The notes under the pieces are model-generated. The model saw only the letters and a list, made by a program, of their open reading frames with translations. It did not search any database and was not told where the DNA came from. Positions 1 through 5,863 of a stretch of DNA of 7,003 bases are shown in pieces (the first letter of the stretch is position 1; the number at the start of each line of letters is the position of its first letter). Source of the DNA: Chloroflexota bacterium. GTDB taxonomy: Bacteria > Chloroflexota > Chloroflexia > Thermomicrobiales > UBA6265. The position numbers were made by a program, and so were the translations under genes. Where the stretch lies: NCBI GenBank assembly GCA_019348515.1, contig JAHWJF010000185.1, positions 1 to 7,003 on the forward strand, in the 5' to 3' direction.

Positions 1-1
1 C

Positions 2-94
2 GGTCGCCTCGATCGCGTCAGTTCGCTCCTCACGAACCGCTTCCGGATCAACGCTGTAGACAATCTTGCCGAGGCCGGGGCGCTGATCACCTGA
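2..94 (+). CDS. C-terminal end of an unidentified protein (partial)
   Basis: The second forward frame is open from the window edge to a TGA at 92-94 and gives 30 residues ending in NLAEAGALIT. About 80% of its third codon positions are G or C, about two thirds of first positions and about half of second positions, which is the order expected of a real gene in a high-GC genome. The fragment is too short to assign to a family and I do not recognise it. One opposite-strand frame through the same bases is also open and gives a plausible peptide, but its third-position G/C content is lower. The forward reading is therefore preferred, without certainty. Confidence 0.45.
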   Translation, partial: GRLDRVSSLLTNRFRINAVDNLAEAGALIT

Positions 95-379
95 TGTGCT
101 GCTCACCAATTCCATCCTTCTCTCAGGCTGCTCATGATCATCGTCTCTTCACCCCCGATCACCATACGGTAGCCGAGATGGAGGTGACTCGCCCCGGGGA
201 CGCGCGATGCGCTTCCCTCGTTTCAGAACCTGTGCCACGCTCGCCCGCACGACTCGGTCCTGTGCAATACGAAACCGCCGGACGCCCCCGATCGGGTGCG
301 CACAGGACTTGCAAGGGCTGTCGGGGTAACGCGGAATCGCCCGCCCTCGGATACACGAGAGACGTGAGGGGAGCCAACG
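95..379. other. Intergenic region before the oxidoreductase gene
   Basis: No convincing gene lies here. Open frames crossing this stretch on both strands run into the oxidoreductase gene in other phases and resemble no family. The only clear structure is the inverted repeat at 257-308. I could not pick out a promoter with good -35 and -10 boxes. A purine-rich ribosome-binding site (AGGGGAG, 367-373) closes the region. Confidence 0.5.
257..308 (+). promoter_or_regulatory. Inverted repeat upstream of the oxidoreductase gene
   Basis: GTCCTGTGC (257-265) is the exact reverse complement of GCACAGGAC (300-308), and the palindrome CCCGATCGGG (287-296) lies between them. As RNA this could form a 9-bp stem enclosing a smaller hairpin, 71 bases before the GTG start at 380. 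No U-tract follows, so it is not a standard intrinsic terminator for the upstream gene. It could be a structured leader, a protein-binding palindrome or a factor-dependent 3' end. No known riboswitch consensus was recognised. Confidence 0.4.
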
Positions 380-1822
380 GTGAGCAACTGGTGGCGCGGC
401 ATGGTGGCCGGCGCACTTGTCAGCGGCGGCGTTGCCGCCTTTGTCCGACGGCGGGTCACGGCGGGGACGAGCGCTCGGACCCGGCACCGGTCCGAGACGC
501 TCTTCGCCTACCACGCGGCGCGGCACAAAATCCTGATCCTCGGCGCGGGCTTCGGCGGCATGGCGGCGGCACTTCGCCTTGACGAGCAGCTTGGCAATCG
601 CGGGGACACGAGCGTTCTCGTTGTCGACCGCGACAGTGCCCTTCTCTTCACGCCCCTGCTCTGGACTGTTGCCGATGGTCGCGCCGACCCCAATGACGTC
701 GTCGTCCCCATCCGTGCCTTCCAACGCGGTCGCTCGTTCCATCTCCTGCACGCCAATGTTGAGGGGATCGACCTGGATCGGCGCGAAGTCCGCACCAGCG
801 CCGGGATTCGGGCCTACGACTACCTGGTTGTTGCTCTCGGGAGCGTCACAGCGGTTCCGTCCCTGCCCGGGCTACGCGAACGGGCGCTGCGCTTCCACAC
901 CCCGGCCGATGCGATCGAGCTCCGCAACCACCTCATTGATGCCCTCGAGAACGCCCATCACACGGTCGATGCCCGGGAGCGCCGCGAGTGGCTGACCTTT
1001 GTGGTCGGCGGAGGAGGCGACACCGGCGTCGAGCTGGCGGCGACGATTCGTGATTACCTCCAGGTCGGGTTGCTCGCCGAGTACCCCTGGCTCGTGGATG
1101 AGCGTCCGCGGGTCGTCGTCGTCGGACGGGCCCAGCGCCTGGTTCCGATGAGCAGTCCCACAACGTCCTCGGCGGTCGAGCGGATTCTGCGGGACGAGGG
1201 AGTGGAGGTCTGGACAGATGTCGCGATCGAGGGTGTGACCGAGCGGGCGATCCAGACCTCGCGGGGCACGATCCCGGCCCGGACGCTCTTCTGGGCGGCG
1301 GGCATTACCGCGCCGCCGGTCGTCCGCGACCTCCCGGTCGAGCACGCCCGCAACGGAGCGGTGCTCGTCGACGAGACGCTGCGCGTGCCCGAGCGCCCGG
1401 AAGTCTTCGTCGTTGGCGATAGCGCTTGGGCGTTCGATGGTGTCAGTGGCGAACCGGCGCCACCGACCGCCCAGGCGGCGGGGCACATGGGTGAGTATGT
1501 GGCAGAGGCGATCGCCGGGCTGATCGCGGGACAGCAGCCGACGCCGTTCCGCTTCGTGACACGCGGCCGGTTGGCCCTGCTCGGACATCGCACCGGGGTG
1601 GCCGAGGTCTTCGGGCACGCCTTTCAAGGGCTCCCGGCGTGGCTGCTCTGGCACGGCTACTACCTGAGCGCGATCCCCGCATGGCGCAATCGCATCCGGC
1701 TCCTCACCAGTTGGCTGTTAGCGGGACTCACCGGCCGCGTCACTGCTCAGCTCCGCCTGGGGTCAAGCACGGGAGCTGAGGAAATCAGTGAGGCGCGGGA
1801 GCCCTCCCAGGTCGCCTCGTGA
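380..1822 (+). CDS. FAD-dependent NAD(P)H oxidoreductase, type II NADH dehydrogenase family
   Basis: A 480-residue flavoprotein of the pyridine-nucleotide-disulphide oxidoreductase fold, closest in layout to NDH-2 enzymes, which pass electrons from NADH through FAD to membrane quinone without pumping protons. The FAD-binding loop GAGFGG is at residues 55-60. The second, NAD(P)H-binding Rossmann loop is at about 207-218 (VVGGGGDTGVE). The second FAD contact VVGD is at 344-347, followed by PPTAQ at 361-365. The last 90 or so residues (RGRLALLGHRTG through WRNRIRLLTSWLL) match the NDH-2 C-terminal domain used for membrane association. A weakly hydrophobic stretch at 7-22 followed by arginines precedes the FAD domain and may be an extra anchor; most NDH-2 begin close to the first Rossmann loop. 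The GTG start is supported by AGGGGAG at 367-373, six bases upstream. The gene appears monocistronic. Family assignment is firm, while the exact electron acceptor is inferred. Some relatives act as sulfide:quinone or other oxidoreductases, but no redox-active cysteine pair is visible. Confidence 0.85.
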   Translation: MSNWWRGMVAGALVSGGVAAFVRRRVTAGTSARTRHRSETLFAYHAARHKILILGAGFGGMAAALRLDEQLGNRGDTSVLVVDRDSALLFTPLLWTVADGRADPNDVVVPIRAFQRGRSFHLLHANVEGIDLDRREVRTSAGIRAYDYLVVALGSVTAVPSLPGLRERALRFHTPADAIELRNHLIDALENAHHTVDARERREWLTFVVGGGGDTGVELAATIRDYLQVGLLAEYPWLVDERPRVVVVGRAQRLVPMSSPTTSSAVERILRDEGVEVWTDVAIEGVTERAIQTSRGTIPARTLFWAAGITAPPVVRDLPVEHARNGAVLVDETLRVPERPEVFVVGDSAWAFDGVSGEPAPPTAQAAGHMGEYVAEAIAGLIAGQQPTPFRFVTRGRLALLGHRTGVAEVFGHAFQGLPAWLLWHGYYLSAIPAWRNRIRLLTSWLLAGLTGRVTAQLRLGSSTGAEEISEAREPSQVAS

Positions 1823-2266
1823 GTCTCTCTGATGTGTCGAGAATGTTGTATCGCCTTTCACGGTCCGCCACGGTCCAGTCCTCGGTCTGAAGATGAGCAA
1901 CCCGGCTGAAGGCGGCATCGCTCGTCACCGGCACCGCGTCCACCGACAGGGCGTGCGCGGCAATGAGCACGTCAAGCGATCCGAGCGGTCTCCCAAAGCA
2001 CTCCAAATCCGCGCGGGCGATCCCAAAAAAGCTTCGGCTGCTGAGAAATCCCACGGCAGCCCATCGACCCGCCGTATAGGTTCGGTCACAGCGACCCGTA
2101 GCCGGACCGCGTCTGGCCGTTTTGCTGAGCCGCAGAGCACTTGGCCGGCTGTGATAGCGGAGACGCAGAGGGAATCTATCGGCACGTCGATCACGTGCCG
2201 GACGACTGCGGGATGCTGCTTTATCAAATGGCTCACGGTAATGGTGTCGAGCAGATAGCGAATCAA
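1785..2266 (-). pseudogene. vapC: VapC-type PIN-domain toxin, frameshifted remnant
   Basis: Two minus-strand frames together spell one PIN-domain toxin of the VapC family, normally about 130-residue Mg-dependent RNases. The first frame, from TTG at 2266, gives IRYLLDTITVSHLI and continues to about AAEAF. The second frame, joining at the six-T tract (complement of 2025-2030), gives GRPLGSLDVLIAAHALS, then VTSDAAF and TEDW. Four T, or seven, would restore one frame. Without repair the first frame stops at 1925 after out-of-phase residues. LLDT keeps the first acidic residue but has Ile where Asn is usual, and AITAGQV has Gln where the conserved Glu is expected. The aspartates of GSLD and TSD remain. 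The second frame continues about 29 residues past the usual VapC end and overlaps the converging oxidoreductase gene by 38 bases. The 4-base TTGA overlap with vapB is the normal operon arrangement. A sequencing error in the homopolymer could explain the shift but not the Glu-to-Gln change. It is very probably inactive. Confidence 0.8.
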
Positions 2267-2523
2267 TCACGCCACCCGGCAAACGGATCGCGTTCGTCGT
2301 CTCCTTGATCCCGCTCGTGGTCCACGAGAAATCCGGCTCGGACATCGACACCGGCCAGGGCGGCAAAGAAGCCGCCCCAGTTCGGCGGTCGTTGCGACAG
2401 AATGACGTCACCCGTCAAGGGATCCCGTCGGACAAACACTTCCGTTGCATCGAACCGGAAGTCGGCAGGCAAACGCACCGCCTGACTGCGGCCGTTCTTG
2501 AAGAGTTTGGCTGTTCGAGTCAC
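2263..2523 (-). CDS. vapB: VapB-type antitoxin (AbrB/SpoVT fold), apparently intact
   Basis: An 86-residue protein when started at the GTG at 2523, beginning with TRTAKLFKNGRSQAVRLP. That is the classic swapped-hairpin DNA-binding motif of VapB antitoxins, followed by FRFDATEVFVRRDPLTGDVILS. The C-terminal half (WGGFFAALAG, then an acidic DHERDQGDDERDPFAGW) is the disordered tail that normally wraps the toxin active site. VapB proteins neutralise VapC and repress their own operon. An in-frame ATG at 2553 would add ten residues (LVYTELWCEV) without family support. I prefer 2523 because VapB proteins usually start just before RTAKLF; neither start has a strong Shine-Dalgarno sequence. The gene overlaps the vapC remnant by four bases. 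With a broken partner it is now an orphan antitoxin. It could still act as a regulator or neutralise a related toxin elsewhere, which is inference. Confidence 0.85.
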   Translation of the reverse strand: MTRTAKLFKNGRSQAVRLPADFRFDATEVFVRRDPLTGDVILSQRPPNWGGFFAALAGVDVRAGFLVDHERDQGDDERDPFAGWRD

Positions 2524-2581
2524 TTCGCACCACAATTCGGTATAGACCAACATGGCAAGATAGCCGATGAGGTCGAGAGAG

Positions 2582-2605
2582 GCACACCAGGGTTACAGAG
2601 TGTGC
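2582..2605. promoter_or_regulatory. Inverted repeat GCACAC-N12-GTGTGC, possible operator
   Basis: GCACAC (2582-2587) and GTGTGC (2600-2605) are exact reverse complements separated by 12 bases. The pair lies in the divergent space between vapB and the transporter operon, 22 bases upstream of the operon's -35 box and about 60 bases upstream of the preferred vapB start. The position suits either VapB autoregulation or a transporter-operon regulator. Six-base arms can arise by chance, so this is a weak call. Confidence 0.25.
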
Positions 2606-2626
2606 GCCCGCATCCCTCATCGCGTG

Positions 2627-2655
2627 TTGACTCTACTTTTGCCCATTGCTAGGAT
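2627..2655 (+). promoter_or_regulatory. Sigma-70-like promoter of the sugar transporter operon
   Basis: TTGACT (2627-2632, five of six matches to TTGACA) is followed after exactly 17 bases by TAGGAT (2650-2655, four of six matches to TATAAT). The spacer contains an A/T-rich stretch (CTACTTTTG) in an otherwise GC-rich region. The predicted transcription start is near 2661-2663, giving a leader of about 117 bases before the binding-protein ATG at 2779. This is the best promoter match I found in the window. Confidence 0.65.
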
Positions 2656-2661
2656 GCGCCG

Positions 2662-2714
2662 GCCAAGACCAGGGGTGTGCAGTCGGCAGGGAGGGTCCGC
2701 CCTGGTCTGTTGGC
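2662..2714 (+). promoter_or_regulatory. Stem-loop at the 5' end of the transporter mRNA leader
   Basis: GACCAGGG (2667-2674) pairs exactly with CCCTGGTC (2700-2707). Beyond a two-base bulge, GCCAA (2662-2666) pairs with TTGGC (2710-2714). This gives 13 base pairs around a 25-base purine-rich loop. The stem begins at the predicted transcription start, a position typical of stabilising 5' hairpins. It may also be a regulatory element or a palindromic operator overlapping +1. It ends about 50 bases before the ribosome-binding site, so it does not occlude that site directly. Confidence 0.45.
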
Positions 2715-2764
2715 TCGTTTCGCGCCGCCCGGTATCGGGAAGCGCACGCCGTCAATGTCTGGAT

Positions 2765-2770
2765 GGAGGA
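2765..2770 (+). promoter_or_regulatory. Ribosome-binding site that fixes the binding-protein start
   Basis: GGAGGA lies eight bases before ATG at 2779. It selects that ATG over the in-frame GTG at 2677, which would add 34 residues in front of the Tat signal and would have to be read from within the leader hairpin. Confidence 0.75.
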
Positions 2771-2778
2771 ACGAACAG

Positions 2779-3963
2779 ATGGACCAGTATTTGCACCGTC
2801 AGTTAGGTCGCCGCTCCATCATCCGCGGCGCGGCCGCGGGCGCGGGTGCGGTCGGGCTCGGTCTCAGCGGGGCCGGCCGCTTCGGCTCGGTAGCCTGGGC
2901 CCAGGAGGCGACTCCGGCGGCTGGGGGCTTCGATGCCGAGGCCTGCTACCAGGCATTCCCCGGCGCCGAGACCGTGCAGTACGAGAAGCTGGCCGACCCG
3001 CCGTACAACATCGCCCTCTCCAACTCCTATATCGGCAATGTCTGGCGCACCCAGATGATCAAGATGGCCAAGGCCTACGTCGAGACGCCCGAGATCGCAC
3101 CACTCATCAGCGAGTTCCAGGTCAATACCGCCGACCGCGACGATGCTGCCCAGATCGCCGCCATCGAAAACATGATCTCCAATGGCGCTCAGGCGATCGT
3201 CGTCATCGCCCACACCCCGACCGCGCTGGTGCAGACGGCGCAACAGGCCCGCGCTGACGGTATCGTCATCGTCTCCTTCGACAACACGATCCACACCGAT
3301 CCGCCTGATCCCTCGATCGACGTCGGCATCACCGTCAACGAGGACCAGGTGGAGATGGGCCGCCGCTGGGCGGAGTGGCTCGTCGAGCAGACCGGTGGCT
3401 CGGGCAAGATCCTGATGGTCAACGGCGTTCAGGGCACCGGCGTCGACACCGAACGGCGGCAGGGCGCCTACGAAGTCTGGGAACAGCATCCTGACATCAC
3501 TATCGTCGAAGTGATTGGCGACTGGGATCCCGGCAAGGCGCAGACGGCGACGGCGACCGCGCTGGCCGCCAATCCCGACTTCGTCGGGGTCTGGTGCCAG
3601 GGCGGCACCGACGGCGTGGTGCGCGCGTTCCTCGACGCCGGCCTGCCGCTCGTGCCGGTGGCGGGCGAGGCCGAGAACGGCTTCCGCAAGCAAATGCTGG
3701 AATACAAGGACCAGTTCCAGGGGTACTCCATTGGGCAGACGCCCGGATTGGTCGCGGTTTCGATCCGAGCCGCGCTCAGCCTGCTCATGGGCGAGCCGGT
3801 GCCGAGTGCGGTGTCGGTGCCACTGCCGGAGGCGAAGACGGACGAGCTGGTTCCTGGCGTCAATGTCTTCCCGGACGCGCCGGACAACTTCTTCACGGCG
3901 ACCTCTATCCCCGCCTGCGGCGTGAACCTCACGTTCGAGGAGGTCGACGCGCAGGAGGTCTAA
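2779..3963 (+). CDS. Sugar ABC transporter substrate-binding protein, CUT2/RbsB-like, Tat-exported
   Basis: A 394-residue extracytoplasmic solute-binding protein of the type-1 periplasmic fold (Peripla_BP_4, ribose/galactose family). It captures a sugar or sugar-like compound outside the membrane and delivers it to the permease encoded downstream. The N-terminus carries a twin-arginine signal: GRRSIIRG at residues 10-17, a small hydrophobic stretch, and a probable cleavage site after VAWA (residue 41). The mature protein would begin QEATPAA. No lipobox cysteine is present, so retention is not by a lipid anchor. The mature part shows family landmarks: YNIALSNSYIGNVWR as the first strand and ligand-contacting loop, IENMISNGAQAIVV, VSFDN, GITVNEDQVEMGRRWAEWL, a mid-domain VNGVQGTGVDTERRQGAYE, and YSIGQTPGLVA in the C-terminal lobe. 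The start at 2779 is set by a strong ribosome-binding site. It is the first gene of the operon. The ligand cannot be predicted: rhamnose, xylose, ribose, inositol and autoinducer-2 binders share this fold. Confidence 0.9.
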   Translation: MDQYLHRQLGRRSIIRGAAAGAGAVGLGLSGAGRFGSVAWAQEATPAAGGFDAEACYQAFPGAETVQYEKLADPPYNIALSNSYIGNVWRTQMIKMAKAYVETPEIAPLISEFQVNTADRDDAAQIAAIENMISNGAQAIVVIAHTPTALVQTAQQARADGIVIVSFDNTIHTDPPDPSIDVGITVNEDQVEMGRRWAEWLVEQTGGSGKILMVNGVQGTGVDTERRQGAYEVWEQHPDITIVEVIGDWDPGKAQTATATALAANPDFVGVWCQGGTDGVVRAFLDAGLPLVPVAGEAENGFRKQMLEYKDQFQGYSIGQTPGLVAVSIRAALSLLMGEPVPSAVSVPLPEAKTDELVPGVNVFPDAPDNFFTATSIPACGVNLTFEEVDAQEV

Positions 3964-3975
3964 GGTTCCCACCAA

Positions 3976-4015
3976 GGCCGGGAGCGGGACGCTAGCGCCA
4001 CACCCGCTCCCGGCC
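3976..4015 (+). terminator. Perfect 13-bp hairpin after the binding-protein gene
   Basis: GGCCGGGAGCGGG (3976-3988) is exactly complementary to CCCGCTCCCGGCC (4003-4015) across a 14-base loop that itself contains the palindrome CGCTAGCG. It starts 13 bases after the TAA stop codon. No run of T follows, so it does not fit a standard intrinsic terminator. In binding-protein operons such hairpins often cause partial termination or protect the 3' end of the first gene's mRNA, so that binding protein exceeds transporter. That role is inferred here. Confidence 0.65.
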
Positions 4016-4092
4016 GCGACCATGCCTTTCAAACAGATGCAGTTGGCTATTTCGACAATCGTGTCGGAGTGCATGTCGCCTTCACAGTGGTC

Positions 4093-4181
4093 GTGTCATG
4101 CTGAGGAACGAAGCATCTCGGCAGAGCGCAGCGGTCGTTCACGAACGACGAGATTCTTCGCTTGAGAGCTCAGAATGACAC
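4093..4181. repeat. REP/REPIN-like palindromic element
   Basis: The left arm, starting GTGTCATGCTGAGG and ending AAGCATCTCG (4093-4120), is repeated in inverted form as the right arm, starting CGAGATTCTTCG and ending CAGAATGACAC (4149-4181), with a few mismatches and a short gap. At the centre GTCGTTC (4134-4140) pairs exactly with GAACGAC (4143-4149). The whole could fold into one long cruciform or RNA hairpin. Arms of the form GTGTCATTCTGAG...GAAGAATCTCG are, from general knowledge, a widespread intergenic palindrome in several phyla. No transposase lies nearby, so any mobilisation would have to be in trans. It may also affect transcript stability within the operon. Confidence 0.65.
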
Positions 4182-4342
4182 CTCGTGCGTCGTTGTGGTG
4201 AGTCCGCGGGTAAAGGGTCGGCACAGCAATCGGTGCAGCGTCCGGCAGAATTCTGTACGCTCAGTACGACACCTATTCACTTGAACTCTCGTCTCGATGA
4301 CACGATGCTGAAGTAGTTCTCCTGGAGAATCGTCTTTCAGTT

Positions 4343-5863
4343 ATGCCCCTCCTCAGCGCAACTGGTATTGACAAGCGGTTCGGCGGCGTCGTCGCGCTCG
4401 ACGGCGCGGATTTCTCGTGCCAGGCGGGCGAGATCCACGCCCTCCTCGGGGAGAACGGCGCCGGCAAGAGCACCATGGTGAAGGTGCTCTGCGGCGTCCA
4501 TCCGCCGGACGCCGGTACGATCATCTACGGTGGAGAGACGGTCACTTTCCGCGGTCCATCCGACGCGGTCGCCGCGGGGATCGTCCCGGTCTTCCAGGAG
4601 CTGTCGCTCGTTCCCGATCTGACCGTCGCCGAGAACCTCTTCATCGGCGAGGAGCCACGCTCCAGACTCGGGCTGGTCGACGGCAAGCGGATGAGACGCG
4701 CGGCCAGCGCCCTGCTGGTTGAGCTTGGCTTCGTCGGGATCGATCCCGGCGCCCTGGTGCGCGACCTCTCCCTGGCCGACCGGCAACTGATCGAGATCGC
4801 CAAGGCCATGCGGCGACAACCGAAGGTACTGGTTCTCGACGAGGCGACCTCCGCCCTCAACCGCCGGCAGGTGCAGCAGGTCTTCTCCGTGGTGCGCCGC
4901 CTCTGCGAGGAGGGCGTCGCGGTGGTCTTCATCTCGCACCGCATGGACGAGGTACGCGACCTCTGCCATCGGGCCACGATCTTTCGCGACGGCATCAACG
5001 TCGGCACCGTCGACGTGGCGAAGGCGCGCGATAGCGAGATCGTGCACATGATGATCGGGCGCACGCTGCGCGAGACCTTCCCGCCCCGGACGCAACGGCC
5101 AGATGTCGAGGTGCCGCTGCTCGAGGTGCGCGGGCTCAACTGGGGCGATCGCCTGCGGGACATTTCACTGGTCGTCCACAGGGGAGAGATCGTCGGGCTC
5201 TCCGGTCTCGAGGGCCAGGGACAGGGTGATCTCCTCTTCGCCCTCTTCGGTGTCTACACGGGGGTCAACGGCGACGTCAGCGTCAATGGCAAACGGATTC
5301 GCCTCGGTGGCCCACGCGACGCGATGGCCGCCGGATTGGCGCTGGTCCCGGAGGACCGCAAGACGCAGGGGCTGATCTTGCCCCTCCCCGTTGACGAGAA
5401 CGTCACCTTGCCGACGCTGCCGGAGGTCTCGCGCGGCGGTGTCGTCTCGCCGGGGGCGGTCGCGACCGCGACGCTCTCGATGCGCGACCGGTTGGCAATT
5501 CGTATGGCCAGCGCCGGGGCTCCGGTCCGTTTCCTCAGCGGCGGCAACCAGCAGAAGGTGGCCATCGCCAAGTGGCTGCTCACTGACGCCGCCGTCTATC
5601 TCCTGTACGATCCCACGCGCGGTATCGACGTCGGAGCGAAGCAGGAGATCTACGAGCTAATGCGCCGTTTGGCGAGCGAGGGGCACGGGATTCTCTTCTT
5701 CTCGACCGATCTCGCCGAGATCGTCGGCCTCTGCGATCGGGCGCTGGTCATGTATGAGGGCGCGATCGCCCGCGAGCTGGGGGGACCAGCGCTGACCGAG
5801 GCCAATCTGGTCAGCGCCGCCGTCGGCCTGGCGGAGCCGGCGCGGGAGGTGGTGTCGGCGTGA
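4343..5863 (+). CDS. Sugar ABC transporter ATP-binding protein, tandem NBD (RbsA/MglA/XylG type)
   Basis: A 506-residue protein with two fused nucleotide-binding domains, the usual size and plan for CUT2 sugar importers. It hydrolyses ATP on the cytoplasmic side of the permease. Domain 1 is complete: Walker A GENGAGKST at 36-44, Q-loop Gln85, a variant signature LSLADRQ at 142-148, Walker B VLVLDEATSAL at 162-172 with Glu167, and switch His199. Domain 2 is degenerate, as is common in this family: its P-loop reads GLEGQGQGDL at 288-297 without Lys, and the Walker B region reads LLYDPTRGIDVG at 420-431, with Tyr422 and Asp423 where Asp-Glu are expected. It keeps a perfect LSGGNQQK at 398-405. 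Only one composite site should therefore hydrolyse ATP efficiently, with domain-1 Walker A facing the domain-2 signature. The ATG start matches the family N-terminus (LLSATGIDKRFGG), but the nearest Shine-Dalgarno-like bases (GGAG, 4324-4327) are 15 bases away, suggesting weaker initiation. The third operon gene follows after 120 bases. Confidence 0.92.
   Translation: MPLLSATGIDKRFGGVVALDGADFSCQAGEIHALLGENGAGKSTMVKVLCGVHPPDAGTIIYGGETVTFRGPSDAVAAGIVPVFQELSLVPDLTVAENLFIGEEPRSRLGLVDGKRMRRAASALLVELGFVGIDPGALVRDLSLADRQLIEIAKAMRRQPKVLVLDEATSALNRRQVQQVFSVVRRLCEEGVAVVFISHRMDEVRDLCHRATIFRDGINVGTVDVAKARDSEIVHMMIGRTLRETFPPRTQRPDVEVPLLEVRGLNWGDRLRDISLVVHRGEIVGLSGLEGQGQGDLLFALFGVYTGVNGDVSVNGKRIRLGGPRDAMAAGLALVPEDRKTQGLILPLPVDENVTLPTLPEVSRGGVVSPGAVATATLSMRDRLAIRMASAGAPVRFLSGGNQQKVAIAKWLLTDAAVYLLYDPTRGIDVGAKQEIYELMRRLASEGHGILFFSTDLAEIVGLCDRALVMYEGAIARELGGPALTEANLVSAAVGLAEPAREVVSA

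Larger units (their letters stand above)
3964..4342. other. Long gap between binding-protein and ATPase genes
   Basis: This 379-base gap has no credible gene. It holds a perfect 13-bp hairpin just after the stop codon and an 89-base palindromic repeat element. In the final 160 bases I see only a small repeat, GTAC-N5-GTAC (4255-4267). A possible TTGAAC-17-GATGCT pair near 4284 is too weak to call a promoter. Confidence 0.6.

Noticed and set aside
1..100. Minus-strand open peptide across the first 100 bases (…GLGKIVYSVDPEAVREER…)
   Set aside because: It looks protein-like, but its third-position G/C content is lower than that of the forward frame, which ends cleanly at a TGA. It cannot be excluded from this window alone.
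94..582. Open frame of 162 residues on the plus strand before and into the oxidoreductase gene
   Set aside because: It overlaps the first 200 bases of a well-supported gene in another phase, has no recognisable motif and is low-complexity, Arg- and Pro-rich, as expected of an out-of-phase reading.
149..1682. Several long minus-strand open frames (for example 149-751, 872-1654, 1054-1593)
   Set aside because: These are antisense shadows of the oxidoreductase gene. High third-position GC removes stop codons, and none shows family motifs.
1893..2258. Plus-strand open frame of 121 residues across the vapC remnant
   Set aside because: The minus strand reads as a recognisable PIN domain in two adjoining frames, while the plus-strand product has no family features.
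2677..2778. GTG at 2677 as the start of the binding protein
   Set aside because: It would place 34 residues before the Tat signal and lacks a ribosome-binding site. GGAGGA at 2765-2770 is ideally placed for the ATG at 2779.
2803..4074. Minus-strand open frame of 423 residues opposite the binding-protein gene
   Set aside because: It mirrors the binding-protein gene and is rich in Asp, Gly, Arg and His repeats with no domain. The plus-strand reading has a signal peptide and clear family motifs.
4093..4181. Palindromic element as a CRISPR repeat or riboswitch
   Set aside because: There is a single inverted pair and no series of evenly spaced direct repeats, and no riboswitch consensus is visible.
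4284..4312. Possible promoter TTGAAC-17-GATGCT before the ATPase gene
   Set aside because: Only four and three of six bases match the consensus boxes, no better than expected by chance in a gap this long.
4337..5163. Minus-strand open frames opposite the ATPase gene
   Set aside because: These are antisense shadows; the plus strand carries complete Walker A, signature and Walker B motifs.
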